From NCBI RefSeq assembly GCF_000423645.1, contig NZ_AUIJ01000001.1:372001-436000 (forward strand): 64,000 nucleotides of DNA, in the 5' to 3' direction. The first letter of the stretch is position 1, and every line of letters starts with the position of its first letter. The translations under genes and the position numbers were made by a program. Positions 62,283 through 64,000 of this stretch are shown here, in pieces. The notes under the pieces were generated by a model. It searched no databases, was not told where the DNA came from, and saw nothing but the letters and a program-made list of their open reading frames with translations. Source of the stretch: Sediminimonas qiaohouensis DSM 21189. GTDB lineage: Bacteria; Pseudomonadota; Alphaproteobacteria; Rhodobacterales; Rhodobacteraceae.

Positions 62283-62395
62283 TCGGATCTCCGTATTGGC
62301 AAGATGGGCAGCGGCGGCGCCTAACCGTGCCAAGCCGCGCGCCCGTGTGCAAGGGACTGGCGGCAATTGTCACGGGATTGAGATAAAATTCGCCA

Positions 62396-62428
62396 CAAAA
62401 AAAACCGCGGGCCGGTCAGGCCCACGGT
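62396..62428 (-). terminator. Intrinsic terminator after the small lipoprotein gene
   Basis: On the minus strand ACCGTGGGCC-TGACC-GGCCCGCGGT forms a 10-bp stem (one G-U pair) followed by eight T residues. It lies 28 bases past the lipoprotein stop and separates that gene from phoH. Confidence 0.85.
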
Positions 62429-62455
62429 ATTTGACGCGAAATGGATGGTTTTCGG

Positions 62456-62755
62456 TCACAGCGTGTCTGCAACCTCCGAACCGCCCTTGAACGGCCCGGT
62501 GGCGACATTCGGCGGCGCCGCACCGGAACAAACCGGCGATCCGTCGGGTTGCTTGCGCTCGCTCAGGTAGCCCTCAAGCCCGTCATCTATGATCCAGTGG
62601 TCGCACCCGTTCGGGTCCACCCACACACCGGCGACGAGGTTGCTCAGATGTTTGGCATCGACACCGCGATCGCGCGTTTTGTCGGGGCCGACGGTCTGGC
62701 ACCCGGCCACGAGGGCCGCCGCGCCAAGGAACAAGGTCAATTTCTTGATGTTCAT
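62456..62755 (-). CDS. Small lipoprotein sharing a two-cysteine motif with its neighbour
   Basis: A 99-residue protein with a lipoprotein signal (lipobox LVAGC, Cys19). The mature part holds VWVDPNGCDHWIIDDGLEGY then LSERKQPDGSPVC, a motif shared with the upstream OmpA-domain protein and with the same 24-residue spacing between its cysteines. No further domain follows. A strong ribosome site (GAGGAGAACC) and 12 bp from the OmpA-domain stop indicate co-transcription, and a strong terminator ends the pair. Function unknown; presumably a periplasmic or outer-membrane lipoprotein. Confidence 0.85.
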   Translation of the reverse strand: MNIKKLTLFLGAAALVAGCQTVGPDKTRDRGVDAKHLSNLVAGVWVDPNGCDHWIIDDGLEGYLSERKQPDGSPVCSGAAPPNVATGPFKGGSEVADTL

Positions 62756-62767
62756 TTCTGGTTCTCC

Positions 62768-63337
62768 TCAGCGCAGGCAGGTGATTTCGACACGGCGATT
62801 CTCGGCCATGCCCTGCGCGGTGGCGTTGCTGGCGCGCGGCATCCGCTCGCCAAAGCCCCGCACATCGACCACGCTGGCCCCCACGGATTGGGCAACCTGA
62901 GCAACCGCGTTGGCGCGGCGCAGGCTCAGCCCCATGTTGTATTCATCGGACGCGCGGGCATCGGTATGCCCGTGGATCAGGAACGCGCGCGCATTGGCCT
63001 GCTGAAAGAACTCCTGCAGCCGCGCCCGTCCGGCGGAGGTGATGGTATGCCGGTCGGTCGCGAACAACTGGTCTGTCGGCACGATGCCGCAGATATTCCC
63101 CCGGTGACACACCGGCGTTCCGTCGCGGCGCGTGTGCGGCGTCATGTAGCCCTCCGCCCCGTCATCCATGACCCAGTGCTCGCACCCGTCCGGATCGATC
63201 CAGATCGTCGGCTCGTATCGCTCGCCCACCACGGTTGGCTTGCCGGCGCTTTGCGCCTGCGCCCCCGTCGCGACCGCCAGCAGCAGCGCCGCCGCGGCCA
63301 TGAGTGATGGCACGGCATTGTAATTGAACTTAGCCAC
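62768..63337 (-). CDS. OmpA-domain envelope protein with an N-terminal two-cysteine motif
   Basis: A 189-residue exported protein. A signal peptide (SLMAAAALLLAVATGAQAQ) is followed by the motif IWIDPDGCEHWVMDDGAEGY (residues 45-64) to PVC (Cys77), then an OmpA C-terminal domain (LFATDRHTITSAGRARLQEF; IHGHTDARASDEYNMGLSLR; MAENRRVEITCLR) with the peptidoglycan-binding Asp/Arg pattern. There is no lipobox and no beta-barrel, so it is presumably periplasmic and wall-bound. I take the GTG at 63337 (AGGGGCT upstream) because it gives a normal signal peptide n-region; an ATG at 63301 is possible. It diverges in purpose from miaB behind it. Confidence 0.85.
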   Translation of the reverse strand: MAKFNYNAVPSLMAAAALLLAVATGAQAQSAGKPTVVGERYEPTIWIDPDGCEHWVMDDGAEGYMTPHTRRDGTPVCHRGNICGIVPTDQLFATDRHTITSAGRARLQEFFQQANARAFLIHGHTDARASDEYNMGLSLRRANAVAQVAQSVGASVVDVRGFGERMPRASNATAQGMAENRRVEITCLR

Positions 63338-63479
63338 AGCCCCTGTCCCTTTTTTTCTATTCCCCCAGAAGGGGCACGCGGCACTTGTACCGTGCCAGCC
63401 GCCCCAGCTTTAATACCAGCACTCTAGCAAAGATGCGCCGCATGTGAAGGGAATTTCGCGCCGCTCTACAACCATTGCG

Positions 63480-63513
63480 GAAACAACGCCGCTATCTCAG
63501 GGCGTTTGTTGTT
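63480..63513 (-). terminator. Imperfect hairpin after miaB
   Basis: On the minus strand AACAAACGCC-CTGAGATAGC-GGCGTTGTTT pairs with one bulged A and ends in TTT, about 31 bases past the miaB stop. Confidence 0.5.
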
Positions 63514-63543
63514 CCCTTGGATGCAATCGCGGCTGCCGCTAGC

Positions 63544-64000
63544 TCAGACCAGGACACCCGCCAGCGAATTGGGCCCGCTTTCGGTGATACGCACGCGCCG
63601 CAGCTCTCCGGCCTCGGCCGGGCAATCGGCCACGTGCACCGCGTGCAGGTAGTCGGACTTGCCCACCATCTGCCCCGGCATGCGGCCCGGCTTCTCGAAC
63701 AGAACGCCCAGCTCACGGCCCACCATCGCGTCCTGAACGCTGCGCTGTTGCTCGGTGATCAGTGCCTGCAACCGCGACAGCCGCTCGGATGCCACATCCG
63801 GATCCACCTGCGCGCGCTCCGCCGCCGGGGTGCCGGGGCGTGTGGAATACTTGAACGAGAACGCCTGCCCGTAGCCCACTTCGCGGATCAGGGCCATCGT
63901 GTCCTCGAAATCGCGCTCGGTCTCTTCGGGAAATCCGACGATGAAATCGCCCGAAATCAGGATATCGGGCCGCGCCGCGCGGATCCGTTCGATCAGGCGC
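63544..64000 (-). CDS. miaB: tRNA-2-methylthio-N6-dimethylallyladenosine synthase MiaB, C-terminal part
   Basis: The 3' end of a gene whose start lies beyond the window. The visible 152 residues begin within the radical-SAM domain (RPDILISGDFIVGFPEETER) and continue FEDTMALIREVGYGQAFSFK, YSTRPGTPAAE, then the C-terminal TRAM domain (LFEKPGRMPGQMVGKSDYLH; VRITESGPNSLAGVLV). MiaB adds a methylthio group to i6A37 of tRNAs with two iron-sulfur clusters. FIVGFPEET and YSxRPGTPA distinguish it from MtaB/RimO relatives. It is followed by the OmpA-domain gene. Confidence 0.95.
   Translation of the reverse strand, partial: RLIERIRAARPDILISGDFIVGFPEETERDFEDTMALIREVGYGQAFSFKYSTRPGTPAAERAQVDPDVASERLSRLQALITEQQRSVQDAMVGRELGVLFEKPGRMPGQMVGKSDYLHAVHVADCPAEAGELRRVRITESGPNSLAGVLV

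Noticed and set aside
1-64000. tRNA, rRNA, CRISPR, integrase, transposase or prophage genes
   Set aside because: I looked for conserved T-loop sequences, regularly spaced repeats and characteristic protein motifs on both strands and saw none. The dispersed intergenic element lacks a transposase, and no target duplication is evident.

Overview
The window reads as a piece of chromosome from a GC-rich alphaproteobacterium, most likely a Rhodobacteraceae (Roseobacter-group) organism. The best support is a SAM/SAH riboswitch directly in front of metK, a class described from Rhodobacterales. Further support comes from the miaB-phoH-ybeY-corC-lnt-metK-trmB gene order, an Hsp20-DUF1150 pair, cobS-cobT, and a short intergenic motif (around TATTTGGCC...AAG) that I associate with this family. 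Nearly all of it is housekeeping or envelope biology. I see no prophage, intact insertion sequence, CRISPR array, plasmid function, tRNA or rRNA.

Layout. 0-12 kb (+): a Pit phosphate transporter, the TamA-TamB outer-membrane assembly pair, then a coupled run of surface-glycolipid genes (LpxL-like acyltransferase, NeuB-type nonulosonate synthase, a sulfotransferase remnant, two tandem KdtA-family Kdo transferases). 12-19 kb: TusA, an ECF sigma/anti-sigma pair, cobS and cobT (cobaltochelatase) with an AT-rich secreted-protein gene wedged between them, aminopeptidase P and a DUF427 protein. 19-26 kb: a CLC protein, an FAD-linked lactate/glycolate-type dehydrogenase and the nadA-nadB-nadC operon. 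26-37 kb: a DMGDH/sarcosine-type FAD-GcvT enzyme, panC-panB, gamma-glutamyltransferase, a hydroxyacid dehydrogenase, an SH3-domain protein and modABC. 37-49 kb: ubiK, lgt-midA-pgeF, a 47-residue protein, an Lrp regulator diverging from trxB, the fused sulfate adenylyltransferase/APS kinase, a NavBac sodium channel, DUF1150-Hsp20, YdcH, purE-purK and an AT-rich sulfotransferase. 49-64 kb (almost all minus): trpF, a LapA-like protein, ihfB, rpsA, cmk, a 4-TM protein, aroA, trmB, metK, lnt, corC-like, ybeY, phoH, a small lipoprotein, an OmpA-domain protein and the 3' part of miaB.

How they work together. The fused Sat-CysC makes PAPS, the donor the sulfotransferase near 49 kb would need. lgt and lnt are the first and last enzymes of lipoprotein maturation, and the small lipoprotein near 62.6 kb is a plausible client. 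TamAB, the acyltransferase, NeuB and KdtA enzymes build the outer membrane. Many neighbouring genes share stop/start codons (ATGA, GTGA or TGATG), so translational coupling is the rule; the two AT-rich accessory genes use the same join to sit behind cobS and purK.

Points of most interest: a dispersed ~190-230 bp intergenic element (four copies plus fragments) with a conserved branched-stem fold; a promoter-terminator pair between cmk and rpsA that could encode a ~75 nt small RNA or attenuate rpsA; a tandem lipoprotein/OmpA pair sharing a two-cysteine motif of identical spacing; and the AT-rich coupled insert between cobS and cobT. None is proven to be a new system from sequence alone.
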